The notes beneath the pieces were generated by a model that saw nothing but the letters and a program-made list of their open reading frames with translations, ran no database searches and was not told the DNA's origin. From Sporomusaceae bacterium UBA7701 (GTDB lineage Bacteria; Bacillota; Negativicutes; Sporomusales; UBA7701), in NCBI GenBank assembly GCA_002482545.1, contig DLGF01000015.1, positions 186,001 through 250,000 on the forward strand: a stretch of 64,000 nt of DNA. The letters run 5' to 3'. Below, piece after piece: positions 8,365-16,669 of this stretch. Numbering within the stretch: the first letter of the stretch is position 1; every line of letters starts with the position of its first letter. The position numbers and the translations under genes are program-made.

Positions 8365-8385
8365 GTTGCTAAAACAAATACTACT

Positions 8386-8520
8386 TCTTAGGGGAGTAGC
8401 TTTGAGAGAGGATGGGTCAACATACGGTGCTCGCGCACCTGGCTCATCCGTTGGCTGACCGCCAATAAGCGAGACCTTGGGTATGACGCTATGCCGTACC
8501 TTGGGTCTCTTTCTATTTTC
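8386..8520 (+). promoter_or_regulatory. yybP-ykoY family (manganese) riboswitch with terminator
   Basis: The signature blocks of the family are present: TTAGGGGAGTAGC at the 5' side, GGGTCAACATACGG, CTGGCTCATCCG, GGCTGACCGCC and the 3' GCGAGACC block. The GAGACC strand can instead pair with GGTCTC, enclosing a GGTATGAC/GCCGTACC helix followed by TTTCTATTTTCC, which is a terminator. The family senses Mn2+ and switches on exporters. Its position before a small membrane protein and a P-type ATPase fits known contexts. Confidence 0.82.
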
Positions 8521-8611
8521 CCTTAAGCCACCCTGGCGTCCCTGACCGCGGGCAGAGAAGGTTCCTGAGGCAATTCCATTGTCGCAATGTGAAACTTCGG
8601 GAGGACGGAAA

Positions 8612-8941
8612 ATGAATTGGCCTAAGATCACCGGCTATGTCGGAGTGACCATTATCTCGATATCGTTCCTGGCAAGGTACTGCGCCTTGATCATCCCCGA
8701 GCCGCACGCCCACGCCGAAATCCGGGATGTGCTCAGATGGTCGCAGTATATCAGCGCTTATTCGGTTCTGGTGATGGGTGTATATTTAGCCCGCGTCCTC
8801 GCGCGACCGGCGGAGCTTTTGCTAAGTGTCCTGGCGGCTGCGTTTTCCCTTATCCCGGTATTCGGCTTCTTCATCACGGTGATTTACCTCTTCTGGGCCT
8901 TCGCCAAGCTGGATCGCGAGGATAACGGGCTCCCCTTTTAG
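8612..8941 (+). CDS. Small integral membrane protein, unknown function
   Basis: Protein of 109 residues with three or four hydrophobic segments (about residues 5-27, 42-62 and 65-98) and a charged C-terminus. No family was recognised. GGGAGG at 8599-8604 fixes the ATG start at 8612; an upstream in-frame TTG has no ribosome binding site. It lies between the Mn-type riboswitch and the P-type ATPase gene, with only 35 nt to the latter, so it should be co-regulated by Mn2+. It might be an accessory subunit of the pump, which is inferred from position alone. Confidence 0.7.
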   Translation: MNWPKITGYVGVTIISISFLARYCALIIPEPHAHAEIRDVLRWSQYISAYSVLVMGVYLARVLARPAELLLSVLAAAFSLIPVFGFFITVIYLFWAFAKLDREDNGLPF

Positions 8942-8976
8942 CCAACAGAAAATAAATCAGGGAGGGTCTATTCAAA

Positions 8977-11718
8977 ATGAAACTTTGGCACTCGGTCGAT
9001 ATTGACCCAATCATGACAATGCTTGAATCAGACAAGGAAAAGGGGCTTTCCGGCCCGGAGGCCAAGCAGCGCCTGCTGCAGGAGGGGCCCAATGAACTTA
9101 AGGAGAAGGAGCGGGAGACCCTGCTCCAACGGTTCATCAGCCAGTTCAAGGATTTTCTCGTCCTGATCCTCATCGCCGCCAGCGTGATCTCCGCATTTAC
9201 CGGCGAGTTTGTCGATTCCGCGGTTATTATCGCCATTGTGCTGATGAACGCGGCGCTCGGCGTATTTCAGGAGTTTAAGGCCGAAAAAGCGCTGGAATCC
9301 CTCAAGAAAATGGCGGCGCCCAGCGCCAAGGCGGTCCGGGAGGGAAGGCTGACGACCGTGCCGGCGGCGGAGCTCGTCAAAGGGGATATCGTGCTGCTGG
9401 AAGCCGGGGACTATGTGCCCGCCGACATCCGGCTGATTGAGTCCATGAATCTGAAGGTCGAGGAGGCGGCTTTGACCGGGGAGTCCGTACCCGCCGAGAA
9501 AAGAACGGCGCCTCTCGAGGAAGACGCGGCCCTTGGCGACCGCAGGAACATGGGCTATATGAGCACCATTGTCACCTACGGCCGGGGCAAAGGGATCGTC
9601 GTAAGCACCGGGATGGACACCGAGATCGGCAAGATCGCGGCGATGCTGCAGTCGTGCCCGTCGGAAGCCACCCCGCTCCAGAAAAAGCTGGAGCAATTCG
9701 GAAAAACGCTTGGGGTACTATGTCTGGCGGTCTGCGCGGTTGTCTTTGCGCTGGGGCTGTTCAACGGCTACCGCGACGGCGCGCTCGACGGCGGCGATAT
9801 CCGCTCCCTGCTCATGACGTCGATCAGCCTCGCGGTCGCCGCCATACCGGAAGGGCTTCCCAGCGTCGTCACCATCGTACTCGCCCTCGGCATGCAGCGC
9901 ATGGTGAAGCGGAATGCGATCATCAAACGGCTTCACGCGGTGGAAACGCTGGGAAGCATCACGGTGATCTGTTCCGACAAAACCGGAACCCTGACCCAGA
10001 ACCAGATGACGGTCGTCAAAACCTTTGTAAGCGGCGATATGTTGGAAGTGACGGGCGAAGGGTATCAGCCCGACGGAACCTTCAGCCGGGACGGAAAACC
10101 GGTAGATTCCGGCGCACAGCCGGGCTTGGCGTTCCTGCTGCTGGGTTCTGCGCTCTGCAACGATGCGAGGCTGGTCCAAGACGCGGAGACGGGGAGCTGG
10201 AAAGTTGCCGGCGACCCCACGGAAGGGGCCCTGTTGGTCGCCGCGGCCAAGGGAGGCTACGAAAGGGAGGCCGCCGCCTCGCTGTATCCCCGAATCCAGG
10301 AGATTCCCTTCGATTCGGGCCGCAAGATGATGACGACTTTCCACCGGGGAAAGGATGGAAAAATCCTTGCTTTTGTAAAGGGCGCTCCCGATGTAATGCT
10401 GAGCCGGGCGACCGCCGTTCTGGCCGGGGAAGGCGCCCGGCTCCTGACGGACGCCGACGGCGAACGCATCCGGCGGGCGAACAAGGAAATGGCGGCTCAG
10501 GCGCTGCGGGTCCTGGCCATCGGCTACCGGGAATTCGACGCTTTGCCTGAGGACATAAGCCCCGAGGCCGTGGAGCGCGACCTCATTTTCATCGGCCTCG
10601 CCGGAATGATCGATCCGCCGCGCACCGAAGCGCGGGAAGCGGTGAAAGTGTGCGCGGCGGCCGGGATCCGGCCGGTGATGATAACCGGCGATCATCCCGA
10701 GACCGCCTACGCCATCGCGCGGGATCTCGGCATAGCCCAAGACGAGAATCAAGTTATGACCGGACGCAACCTGGACGCGCTTTCCGCCGGCGAACTGAAA
10801 GACGCCGTAACCCGGGCGAACGTCTTTGCCCGGGTGTCGCCCGAACACAAAGTCGCGATCGTGGAAGCGCTTCGCGCCGATAATCAGATCGTCGCCATGA
10901 CGGGCGACGGGGTTAATGACGCTCCCGCCCTGAAAAAGGCGAATATCGGCGTTGCCATGGGCATAACCGGCACGGATGTCACCAAGGAAACCGCCGATAT
11001 GGTCGTGACGGACGACAATTTCGCCAGTATTGTTTCGGCGGTGGAGGAAGGCCGGGTCATCTATGCAAATATCCGGAAATTCGTGTATTTCCTGCTGTCC
11101 TGCAATACGGCGGAGGTATTCGTGATATTTTTCGCGATGCTGCTGGGCTGGCCGATTCCCTTGCTGCCCATCCAACTGCTCTGGATCAACCTGGTTACCG
11201 ACGCCTTCCCTGCGCTGGCGCTGGGAGTGGAGAGAAAAGAAGCCGATGTCATGAAGCAATCCCCCCGCAACCCCGACGAGCCCATTCTCAACAAGAAGCT
11301 GAAACTGCTGGTCGGCGCCCAGAGTCTGGCGATGTGCGCGGTTGTCCTCGGCGCGTTCCAATACGGCCTGCACACCTATAACGGCGATCTGGCCATGGGC
11401 CGCACCTTCGCCTTTATCACGCTGATCGCCAGCCAGCTGGTTTGCGCCTATTCGGCGAGGACGGAGCACCAGTCGGTATTTTCCGTGGGGCTGTTCAGCA
11501 ATAAATATATGAATCTGGCGGTGGCCGTATCCTCCGCCTTGATGCTTCTCTCGGTTTACGGTCCGCTCAGCTATATCTTCAAAACCGTGCCGCCGACGGC
11601 TGAGCAGTGGCTGGTGCTGATCGCACTGACGCCGGTCCCGCTGCTGGTGGCGGAATTGCTGAAATTCCTGACGATATCAAAACGAAACGGCAATGCCGCC
11701 GCTGCTGCAAAAAACTAA
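8977..11718 (+). CDS. P2A-type cation-transporting P-type ATPase (Ca2+ or Mn2+)
   Basis: Ion pump of 913 residues in the cytoplasmic membrane. It has the N-terminal cation-ATPase domain, the actuator TGES (in ALTGESVPAEK) and the phosphorylation site DKTGTLTQ with Asp about residue 334. Also present are the TM4 ion site AAIPEGLPS, the hinge TGDGVNDAPALKKA and the TM6 site NLVTDAFPALALG. This matches bacterial SERCA-like pumps annotated as Ca2+ ATPases. Placement behind a yybP-ykoY riboswitch argues that manganese export is the physiological role, or one of them. GGGAGGG precedes the ATG, and a strong terminator follows the stop codon. Confidence 0.93.
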   Translation: MKLWHSVDIDPIMTMLESDKEKGLSGPEAKQRLLQEGPNELKEKERETLLQRFISQFKDFLVLILIAASVISAFTGEFVDSAVIIAIVLMNAALGVFQEFKAEKALESLKKMAAPSAKAVREGRLTTVPAAELVKGDIVLLEAGDYVPADIRLIESMNLKVEEAALTGESVPAEKRTAPLEEDAALGDRRNMGYMSTIVTYGRGKGIVVSTGMDTEIGKIAAMLQSCPSEATPLQKKLEQFGKTLGVLCLAVCAVVFALGLFNGYRDGALDGGDIRSLLMTSISLAVAAIPEGLPSVVTIVLALGMQRMVKRNAIIKRLHAVETLGSITVICSDKTGTLTQNQMTVVKTFVSGDMLEVTGEGYQPDGTFSRDGKPVDSGAQPGLAFLLLGSALCNDARLVQDAETGSWKVAGDPTEGALLVAAAKGGYEREAAASLYPRIQEIPFDSGRKMMTTFHRGKDGKILAFVKGAPDVMLSRATAVLAGEGARLLTDADGERIRRANKEMAAQALRVLAIGYREFDALPEDISPEAVERDLIFIGLAGMIDPPRTEAREAVKVCAAAGIRPVMITGDHPETAYAIARDLGIAQDENQVMTGRNLDALSAGELKDAVTRANVFARVSPEHKVAIVEALRADNQIVAMTGDGVNDAPALKKANIGVAMGITGTDVTKETADMVVTDDNFASIVSAVEEGRVIYANIRKFVYFLLSCNTAEVFVIFFAMLLGWPIPLLPIQLLWINLVTDAFPALALGVERKEADVMKQSPRNPDEPILNKKLKLLVGAQSLAMCAVVLGAFQYGLHTYNGDLAMGRTFAFITLIASQLVCAYSARTEHQSVFSVGLFSNKYMNLAVAVSSALMLLSVYGPLSYIFKTVPPTAEQWLVLIALTPVPLLVAELLKFLTISKRNGNAAAAAKN

Positions 11719-11733
11719 TCTTTGCCCAAAAGG

Positions 11734-11764
11734 AAAAGGCCCGCCGCTTGCGGGCCTTTTAAAG
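11734..11764 (+). terminator. Intrinsic terminator after the P-type ATPase
   Basis: AAAAGGCCCGC pairs perfectly with GCGGGCCTTTT around CGCTT. It is symmetrical enough to work on both strands. Confidence 0.9.
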
Positions 11765-11897
11765 TACAAACAAACCTAAGTTGGCGAGAAAGGTTCAGAT
11801 GTACGTCCTGATTTCGTCAGTTCTTTCAGCGTTTGTTGCTTATCTACAAATAGATTCATGAACCGTGTGCAGGCCGCACCGGAAGAGGGGGCTGGCC

Positions 11898-12040
11898 GGA
11901 AGATGTTTATGATAAGCGGAGGTAAGCGATAGCGTCGGAGCGTTCATAAACATCTTCCGCGTTTCGGCAGGAAGCCGCGTGCTGGTCATATACAAGCAAG
12001 CGCTTGGAGGAGCGACTCCGCAGATGGGCCTTATCGCCAG
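11898..12040 (-). repeat. Structured dispersed repeat, copy A
   Basis: It contains a perfect 15-bp inverted repeat, GGAAGATGTTTATGA at 11898-11912 and its complement at 11944-11958, then CGGCAGGAAGCCGCGT. On the minus strand these are followed upstream by AGCGCTTGCTTG, CCCATCTGCG and CTGGCGATAAGG. The same blocks, in the same order, recur in the elements at 32.6 kb and 43.4 kb. In copy C the long hairpin is kept while its paired bases change on both arms. It fills the gap between the ATPase terminator and the convergent permease gene, and no protein-coding gene was seen here. Confidence 0.7.
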
Positions 12041-12053
12041 CTTGAGCTTTGGC

Positions 12054-13298
12054 TTACGCCTCCAGGTTTTCGGCAATGCTGCGCCGCGCCACGGACCACG
12101 CCGGGATGACGGCGGCGAGCAGGCCGACCAGCAGGGCGCCCGCGACGGCATAGGCCTCCGCTAAGGGGAAGGGGCCGGCGAAGGCGATGCCGGTCTTTTG
12201 CTGCAATAAAGCGGTGAGGAGCGAAAATAGCCCGTGGCCGGCCAGGACCCCGGCCAGCACGCCCGACCATACGACCAGCACGCCTTCCGCGAGGATAATC
12301 CAGAAGATGTCGGTCCAGCTCGCCCCGACCGCCCGCAGGATGGCTCTGTCCCGCGTCCGGCTGAGCGACGACCAGTACATGGAGAAAGAAACGAGCAGCA
12401 GGGCCATGGCCAGCACGGAATAGCCGATCAAGCTGAGCGCCTTTTCGCCCTGGCCCAGCAGCGCGAAAAGATTGGCCACGACCTGGGAGGGAAAGACCAA
12501 CTGGGCCCGGCGGTCTTTCTGAAACTGCTGATACAGGCGCAGGGCTTCCGCGTAGCCCTTCGGCTTCACCAGAACGGCGGTGGCGCCGTGATCGTGGTCG
12601 TCGTCATCGTCGTCAGCCCCGTCCGCAGGCGAAACGGCGGCTTGGGCCTTGGGTTCCGGCTCGTGGGAATGAGCCTGCCAAATGCTCTGGAGCGAAGTCA
12701 GGATCGCCTGGTCGTAGGGGCCGCCCACCGGCCGCAGGATGCCTACGACGGTGTATGCATGGCCCGCGTGGGTTTCGCCGCCGGCAACCACCCCGTGGGA
12801 TGAGACGAACTGCCCGCCGAGCTTCAAGCCCGTTTCTTTTGCCGTCTTCGCTCCCAGGACCGCCTCGAAGGGAGCCTGGAAAGGGCGGCCCTGATCGATT
12901 TGCAGCCAAGGCGGCTGCCCGGCCTTCCCGCGGTGTTCGAATAGCGCCGGTTCGGTGCCGACCAGGCGGTAACCCCGGTAGTTGTCGCCGAAGCCCATGG
13001 CAATGGCGGTGTCGACAAGAGGGCTTGCGGCCAGTTCCGCGGCGATGGCGTAGTCGATGTTGCCAATCGGCGCGTCCTGCAGGAATACGGTATTGAGCAC
13101 CAGTTGGTTGGGGCTTCCCTTCGCGCCCACCAGGAGATCGAAGGGCTCGGTGGCCCGCACAAGGCCGTAATGAACGCTGGCGGCCACCAGCATCACCAGG
13201 ACGGTCATCGCCAGGGCGGTGGCCACGACGGCGACGGTGAGCAGGTTTTGCAGCGGCTTGGCCCAAAGATTCCGCCAGGCAATCAGCCACAGGATCAT
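12054..13298 (-). CDS. FtsX/LolC-type ABC permease with His/Asp-rich loop
   Basis: Membrane protein of 414 residues. An N-terminal TM segment (about 20-42) is followed by a large extracytoplasmic domain and then three C-terminal TM segments with the FtsX signature (LVSFSMYWSSLSRTRDRAILRAVGAS). The family couples ATP hydrolysis to lipoprotein, peptide or metal-related export rather than import. Near residues 205-235 the external domain has AHSHEPEPK and a run of six Asp followed by HDHG, a likely divalent-metal binding patch. The start codon overlaps the stop of the ATPase gene (ATGA). It is the last gene of the alkaline-phosphatase operon. Confidence 0.85.
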   Translation of the reverse strand: MILWLIAWRNLWAKPLQNLLTVAVVATALAMTVLVMLVAASVHYGLVRATEPFDLLVGAKGSPNQLVLNTVFLQDAPIGNIDYAIAAELAASPLVDTAIAMGFGDNYRGYRLVGTEPALFEHRGKAGQPPWLQIDQGRPFQAPFEAVLGAKTAKETGLKLGGQFVSSHGVVAGGETHAGHAYTVVGILRPVGGPYDQAILTSLQSIWQAHSHEPEPKAQAAVSPADGADDDDDDHDHGATAVLVKPKGYAEALRLYQQFQKDRRAQLVFPSQVVANLFALLGQGEKALSLIGYSVLAMALLLVSFSMYWSSLSRTRDRAILRAVGASWTDIFWIILAEGVLVVWSGVLAGVLAGHGLFSLLTALLQQKTGIAFAGPFPLAEAYAVAGALLVGLLAAVIPAWSVARRSIAENLEA

Positions 13299-13969
13299 AC
13301 AGGATTCCTCCCCGGGCGCTTTAGTTCGTGCAGCCGCTCGAAACGGGCCGTCACGTCGCGGTCATGGGACGCCAGAATCAGCATGCTCCCCTTTTCCCGG
13401 CACAGCGCCTGCAGCAATTCCAGGATAATGGCCGCGTTGTCGCGGTCCAGACTGGCGGTCGGCTCATCGGCCAAAATCAGCCGGGGACTGTTGATCAGCG
13501 CCCGGATGACCGCCACCCGCTGCTGTTCCCCCATACTCAGCCGGGACGGCCTGTGGCGCGCCCGTTCCGCCAGCCCCACCCGGGCCAGCATTTCGTCGGT
13601 CCACCGGTGCTGCCCGGCGTCCGGTTTACGCCCCCCCAACGCGGCGGCCACCAGGATATTCTCTGTAACGTCCAGGCCGGGCAGCAGGTTGAAGCTTTGA
13701 AAGATGTAGCCGACATTCCCGGCCCGCCAGGCGTCCCGTTTCCGTTCCGGCCAGGAATCGATGCGTTCGCCGTCCCAGCGGATTTCGCCGGACGTCGGCG
13801 AAGCCAGCCCGGCAATCAGGTGAAGCAGCGTCGTTTTGCCGCAGCCGCTTGGGCCGGCCAGGGCGAGCTGCTCGCCCTGGCCGACGGAAAGCTCCCTGAT
13901 ATCGGCGGCGATGATGGTCTCGCCGTTGGGGTGGCGGTATTCCTTGATGAGCTTTTGTATGGTCAGCAT
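13295..13969 (-). CDS. LolD/MacB-type ABC transporter ATP-binding protein
   Basis: ATPase of 224 residues with Walker A GPSGCGKTT (about 39-47), a Q-loop in YIFQSFNLLPGLD, the ABC signature RLSMGEQQRVA, Walker B LILADEPTASLD and the H-loop LASHD. It is the nucleotide-binding partner of the FtsX-type permease, with which it overlaps by 4 nt. A ribosome binding site GGAGCG precedes the ATG. It lies 24 nt downstream of the DUF3299-like gene, so the four-gene string from the phosphatase to the permease looks like one transcript. Confidence 0.92.
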   Translation of the reverse strand: MLTIQKLIKEYRHPNGETIIAADIRELSVGQGEQLALAGPSGCGKTTLLHLIAGLASPTSGEIRWDGERIDSWPERKRDAWRAGNVGYIFQSFNLLPGLDVTENILVAAALGGRKPDAGQHRWTDEMLARVGLAERARHRPSRLSMGEQQRVAVIRALINSPRLILADEPTASLDRDNAAIILELLQALCREKGSMLILASHDRDVTARFERLHELKRPGRNPV

Positions 13970-13993
13970 GGGATCGCTCCTGTCATTCGCGGT

Positions 13994-14539
13994 TTAGTCG
14001 GCTCTTTCCACGGTGTCCGCCTGGATTCTCACCAGACTGACGAAGCCGGTTTCCGAATCTACTTGCGTACCCAGCTCCAGCATCCCCGTCACGGCGATCG
14101 GCTGGTCGAAAGGCAGGGAATCGACCGGTTGGCTGAGCTTGACGAGGATGATGTTGCTTGGCCAGTCCGCATCGCTGGAGCAGAAAGGGCAGATCGCCAT
14201 CGGCGTTTGCGTCAGGACGAAAAAGGCGAGGGTCGGCTTCAGCGGCGGCGCCATAAAGCCGGTCATTACGACCCGTTTGCCCTCCAGGCTTTTGAGCTTG
14301 GGCGACAATTCCAGCCCAAGGGAGGAGGCGCCGCTGTACAACTCGTTGAAAGCCAGCGGGGTCGCCGGCGAGCGAAGCCAGGCATCCCAAAAGGGAGCCG
14401 CCTGCGCCCTCCGGATGGAAAGCGGCGGTTCCCCGCCGGGAACCGCCCTTTCCGGTTGCAGACCCCCCAATATGCCGTTTCCGGTCAATAACAGCCACAG
14501 GAGAACGCCTGCCAGCCGCGGGATGAGTCTTCTTTTCAT
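13994..14539 (-). CDS. DUF3299-like exported protein with CPFC motif
   Basis: Protein of 181 residues with an N-terminal hydrophobic stretch (about 9-25) that should export or anchor it. The core is KSLEGKRVVMTGFMAPP, then an aromatic strand and AICPFCSSDADWP, then VKLSQPVDSLP. This pattern resembles DUF3299 proteins, which often sit beside MacB/LolD-type ABC genes in putative metal (zinc) related loci. That association is recalled and not checked. The CPFC pair plus nearby acidic residues could bind metal or be redox active. The ATG follows GGAGGCGTTGAC, 19 nt after the phosphatase stop codon. Confidence 0.65.
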   Translation of the reverse strand: MKRRLIPRLAGVLLWLLLTGNGILGGLQPERAVPGGEPPLSIRRAQAAPFWDAWLRSPATPLAFNELYSGASSLGLELSPKLKSLEGKRVVMTGFMAPPLKPTLAFFVLTQTPMAICPFCSSDADWPSNIILVKLSQPVDSLPFDQPIAVTGMLELGTQVDSETGFVSLVRIQADTVERAD

Positions 14540-14558
14540 GTCAACGCCTCCGGGAGGA

Positions 14559-16355
14559 TTACTTCAAGCCACGCTTGCCGTCAAGCCCAAGAGCTCTGGC
14601 CATGGCGAAAAAGACTTCGGTGTTGTCCATGACTCCGTTGAAATATTCCGATCCGGGCCCTTGGGCGTTAAGAATGATGTCGTCGGCGGCATGAACTTCG
14701 GAAGGGTCGGAAGCCGGGATGTTGCCGGGCTGGAATTCACCTTGGGTTTGGGGGTTGGCGACGGCTTTGCCGTTAGCCATGATGGCGGGTACGGTCGGTT
14801 GCTGCTGGAGGCGGTAGCTGGCGTTGAAATCGGGATGGTTGGCGAACTGAACCGCCAGCGTCACGTCGGGGTCGGGATTATCCGGAAAACCGTCGCCGTC
14901 CCTGTCCTCAAAGGTCGGATAGACGGAATCGGCGTAGATGCGGACCGCTTCACGGCCGGTTTTGCCGTCCCGCTCGTGGTAAGTGCCGGTAATGCTCGCG
15001 CCGTGCGCATGGTCGGCGACCACGATGATCATGGTGTCGCCGTTTTTCCGGGCGAATTCTTTCGCAACGCCGATGGCTTTATCCAGTTCGATGGTGTCGT
15101 AGGTGGCCCGCTGCCAGTCGAGCACATGAAGCTGCTTGTCGATGCTGGCCCCCTCCACCATCAGGAAGAAGCCGTTGGGGTTTTTGCTCAGCGTGTTGAT
15201 GGCTTTGCCGGTCATACTCATCAAGTTGGGCTGATCGTCGAAGCCGCCCAGCACGGTCGGGTTCTTCAACACTTCGCGGTCCAGGTAAACATTCATATTG
15301 TCGAGGTTGTAAAGACCGAGCAATTTCGTAGCCGCGAGCGGAGTGCTCAGCAGTTCGGACCGGCTGCCGGAAAAGCTGTAGCCCAGCGCCTTGAATTCCT
15401 CGATCAGATTTCGGTTGTCCTTGCGCTTCGAGCCGGGGGTCGCCATCGGCAGAAACTGCTGCGCGCCGCCGCCCAGGATTACATCGGGCCGGTGGCGGGC
15501 GTCCAGCATCGAGGCGGCGATGGTGTTCAGCTCGGAACGGCGGCGGGTATGCGCCACCATGGCTGCCGGCGTGGCATCGGTGATGTTGGCGGTGGATACG
15601 ATGCCTGTAGCCATGCCCCGGGTGCGTTTCGCCAGTTCGACGATGTTTTCGACCTTGGGATCGTCAAAGGGGTCCGGGGTGCTGTCGGCATACACGCCCA
15701 TGGCGTTTACCACCGATTTGTGGCCGGTCGCATAGGCCGAGGCGCTGTTGGCGGAGTCGGTGACCAGCGAATCATAGCCGGAAGTGGTGATGATGGCGGT
15801 GTTGGACATTTTCTCCATTTCAAGGAGATCATTGTATCTGCCCTCGGTAATGCCCTTGGAGAGGATGCGGGCCATTTGCCGCGCCTGCAGGCTCATGCCG
15901 TCGCCGATAAACAGGATGACGTTCTTGGCGCGTTTGGGCGCGACGTTGTTTACCACTTCATAACGGACGGCGCGGGTGGCCGGCCCGTCCGCCGTGGCGG
16001 CCCGAACGGCGATTTCCAGCGTTCCGGCGTTTTTGAAGGCGACATTGTCAATACGGTAGGACGCCAGCGATTTGTCCAGCTTGACGGCCGCTGTCTTGCC
16101 GAAATACTGCTCGGCCGCAGTACCGTTCACCGTAACGGTGATATTGGCTGAAACGGCGTCATGGACCTCAACGAGAAAATCGAACTTCTGACCGGCGAGA
16201 AACTTCGCGTGATCAATCGGCAATACGGTGATCGGAGAAGCGGCGGGAAGGGTGTACGCAAAGCAGGGGGTGCTCAGCAGGAATGTGAGAGCCATAAACG
16301 CCGCAACTGTTTTCGCACTTCGCGCCTTGATCAAGGCCAAGATCCGGTTTGTCAA
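14559..16355 (-). CDS. phoA: Alkaline phosphatase (PhoA superfamily), secreted
   Basis: Predicted secreted phosphomonoesterase of 598 residues. The signal peptide (about 1-34, ending STPCFA) is followed by a family extension and the catalytic core. That core has VILFIGDGM (metal), TDSANSASAYATGHKS with the nucleophile Ser, GGGAQQFLP, EGASIDKQLHVLDW and VVADHAHG (metal). A DRDGDG stretch late in the protein resembles a calcium-binding loop. The TTG start at 16355 follows AAGGAGGG at the right distance; the upstream ATG would put this ribosome binding site inside the gene. The promoter carries four or five PhoP-type half-sites, and three transporter-related genes follow without a gap. Confidence 0.92.
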   Translation of the reverse strand: MTNRILALIKARSAKTVAAFMALTFLLSTPCFAYTLPAASPITVLPIDHAKFLAGQKFDFLVEVHDAVSANITVTVNGTAAEQYFGKTAAVKLDKSLASYRIDNVAFKNAGTLEIAVRAATADGPATRAVRYEVVNNVAPKRAKNVILFIGDGMSLQARQMARILSKGITEGRYNDLLEMEKMSNTAIITTSGYDSLVTDSANSASAYATGHKSVVNAMGVYADSTPDPFDDPKVENIVELAKRTRGMATGIVSTANITDATPAAMVAHTRRRSELNTIAASMLDARHRPDVILGGGAQQFLPMATPGSKRKDNRNLIEEFKALGYSFSGSRSELLSTPLAATKLLGLYNLDNMNVYLDREVLKNPTVLGGFDDQPNLMSMTGKAINTLSKNPNGFFLMVEGASIDKQLHVLDWQRATYDTIELDKAIGVAKEFARKNGDTMIIVVADHAHGASITGTYHERDGKTGREAVRIYADSVYPTFEDRDGDGFPDNPDPDVTLAVQFANHPDFNASYRLQQQPTVPAIMANGKAVANPQTQGEFQPGNIPASDPSEVHAADDIILNAQGPGSEYFNGVMDNTEVFFAMARALGLDGKRGLK

Positions 16356-16391
16356 ACGAAACCCTCCTTGTACAAAAAGCATTTATTTCTC

Positions 16392-16466
16392 ATTGTACTC
16401 TTGTCCCGGCCGGCTGGTATTAAGTTCCTGTTAAAGAATGGTTAAGCGGTTGTAAAAAATTGTTAA
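16392..16466 (-). promoter_or_regulatory. PhoP-box promoter of the phosphatase operon
   Basis: Read on the minus strand, TTTACA, TTAACC, TTAACA and TTAATA start exactly 11 nt apart, with another TTAACA 10 nt before them. A -10 TACAAT begins 26 nt after the start of the last repeat. Half-sites TTAACA with about 5-nt spacers are the known Bacillus PhoP box. Finding one before an alkaline phosphatase supports the assignment. Confidence 0.85.
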
Positions 16467-16553
16467 GCGTGGTTGGCCTCTTTCCCCGGCAAGGGGCGCG
16501 GCGGGACGCCGGACGGGGCGAAAAGCCGTTTGGGCTTTCAGCCTGCTATAAGT

Positions 16554-16584
16554 AAGGAAAGGAGCGGCAGCCGCTCCTTTCCTT
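16554..16584. terminator. Perfect 14-bp hairpin between divergent Pho promoters
   Basis: AAGGAAAGGAGCGG pairs with its exact complement around CAG. It sits between the minus-strand phosphatase promoter and the plus-strand box at 16594. It lacks a clear T tract and may insulate the two units or stop read-through. The remaining sequence between 16466 and 16670 holds no other gene. Confidence 0.5.
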
Positions 16585-16593
16585 CAATAATTA

Positions 16594-16647
16594 TTAACGA
16601 ATATTTTCTTTTTTCTTAACAATGGCGACAGCCTATGGCGGTACCCT
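16594..16647 (+). promoter_or_regulatory. Probable PhoP-box promoter of the 40-residue membrane peptide
   Basis: TTAACG, TTTCTT and TTAACA start 11 nt apart. A weak -10 (TACCCT at 16642) lies 26 nt after the last repeat start, as in the neighbouring boxes. The middle repeat and the -10 are poor, so this site is less certain than the others. Confidence 0.5.
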
Positions 16648-16669
16648 ATAAATAGGGAGAGTGATCGCC

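Noticed and set aside
9718..11469. A 583-codon open frame on the minus strand
   Set aside because: It is the shadow of the P-type ATPase gene, with no motifs and no start signals.
11840..12151. A 103-codon frame on the minus strand over repeat copy A
   Set aside because: It overlaps the 3' end of the permease gene in another frame and consists largely of the structured repeat.
14013..16151. A 712-codon open frame on the plus strand
   Set aside because: It lies antisense to the alkaline phosphatase and neighbouring gene. It has no ribosome binding site or recognisable domains, and its composition (runs of Gly, Val, Arg) is that expected from the reverse of a G+C-rich gene.
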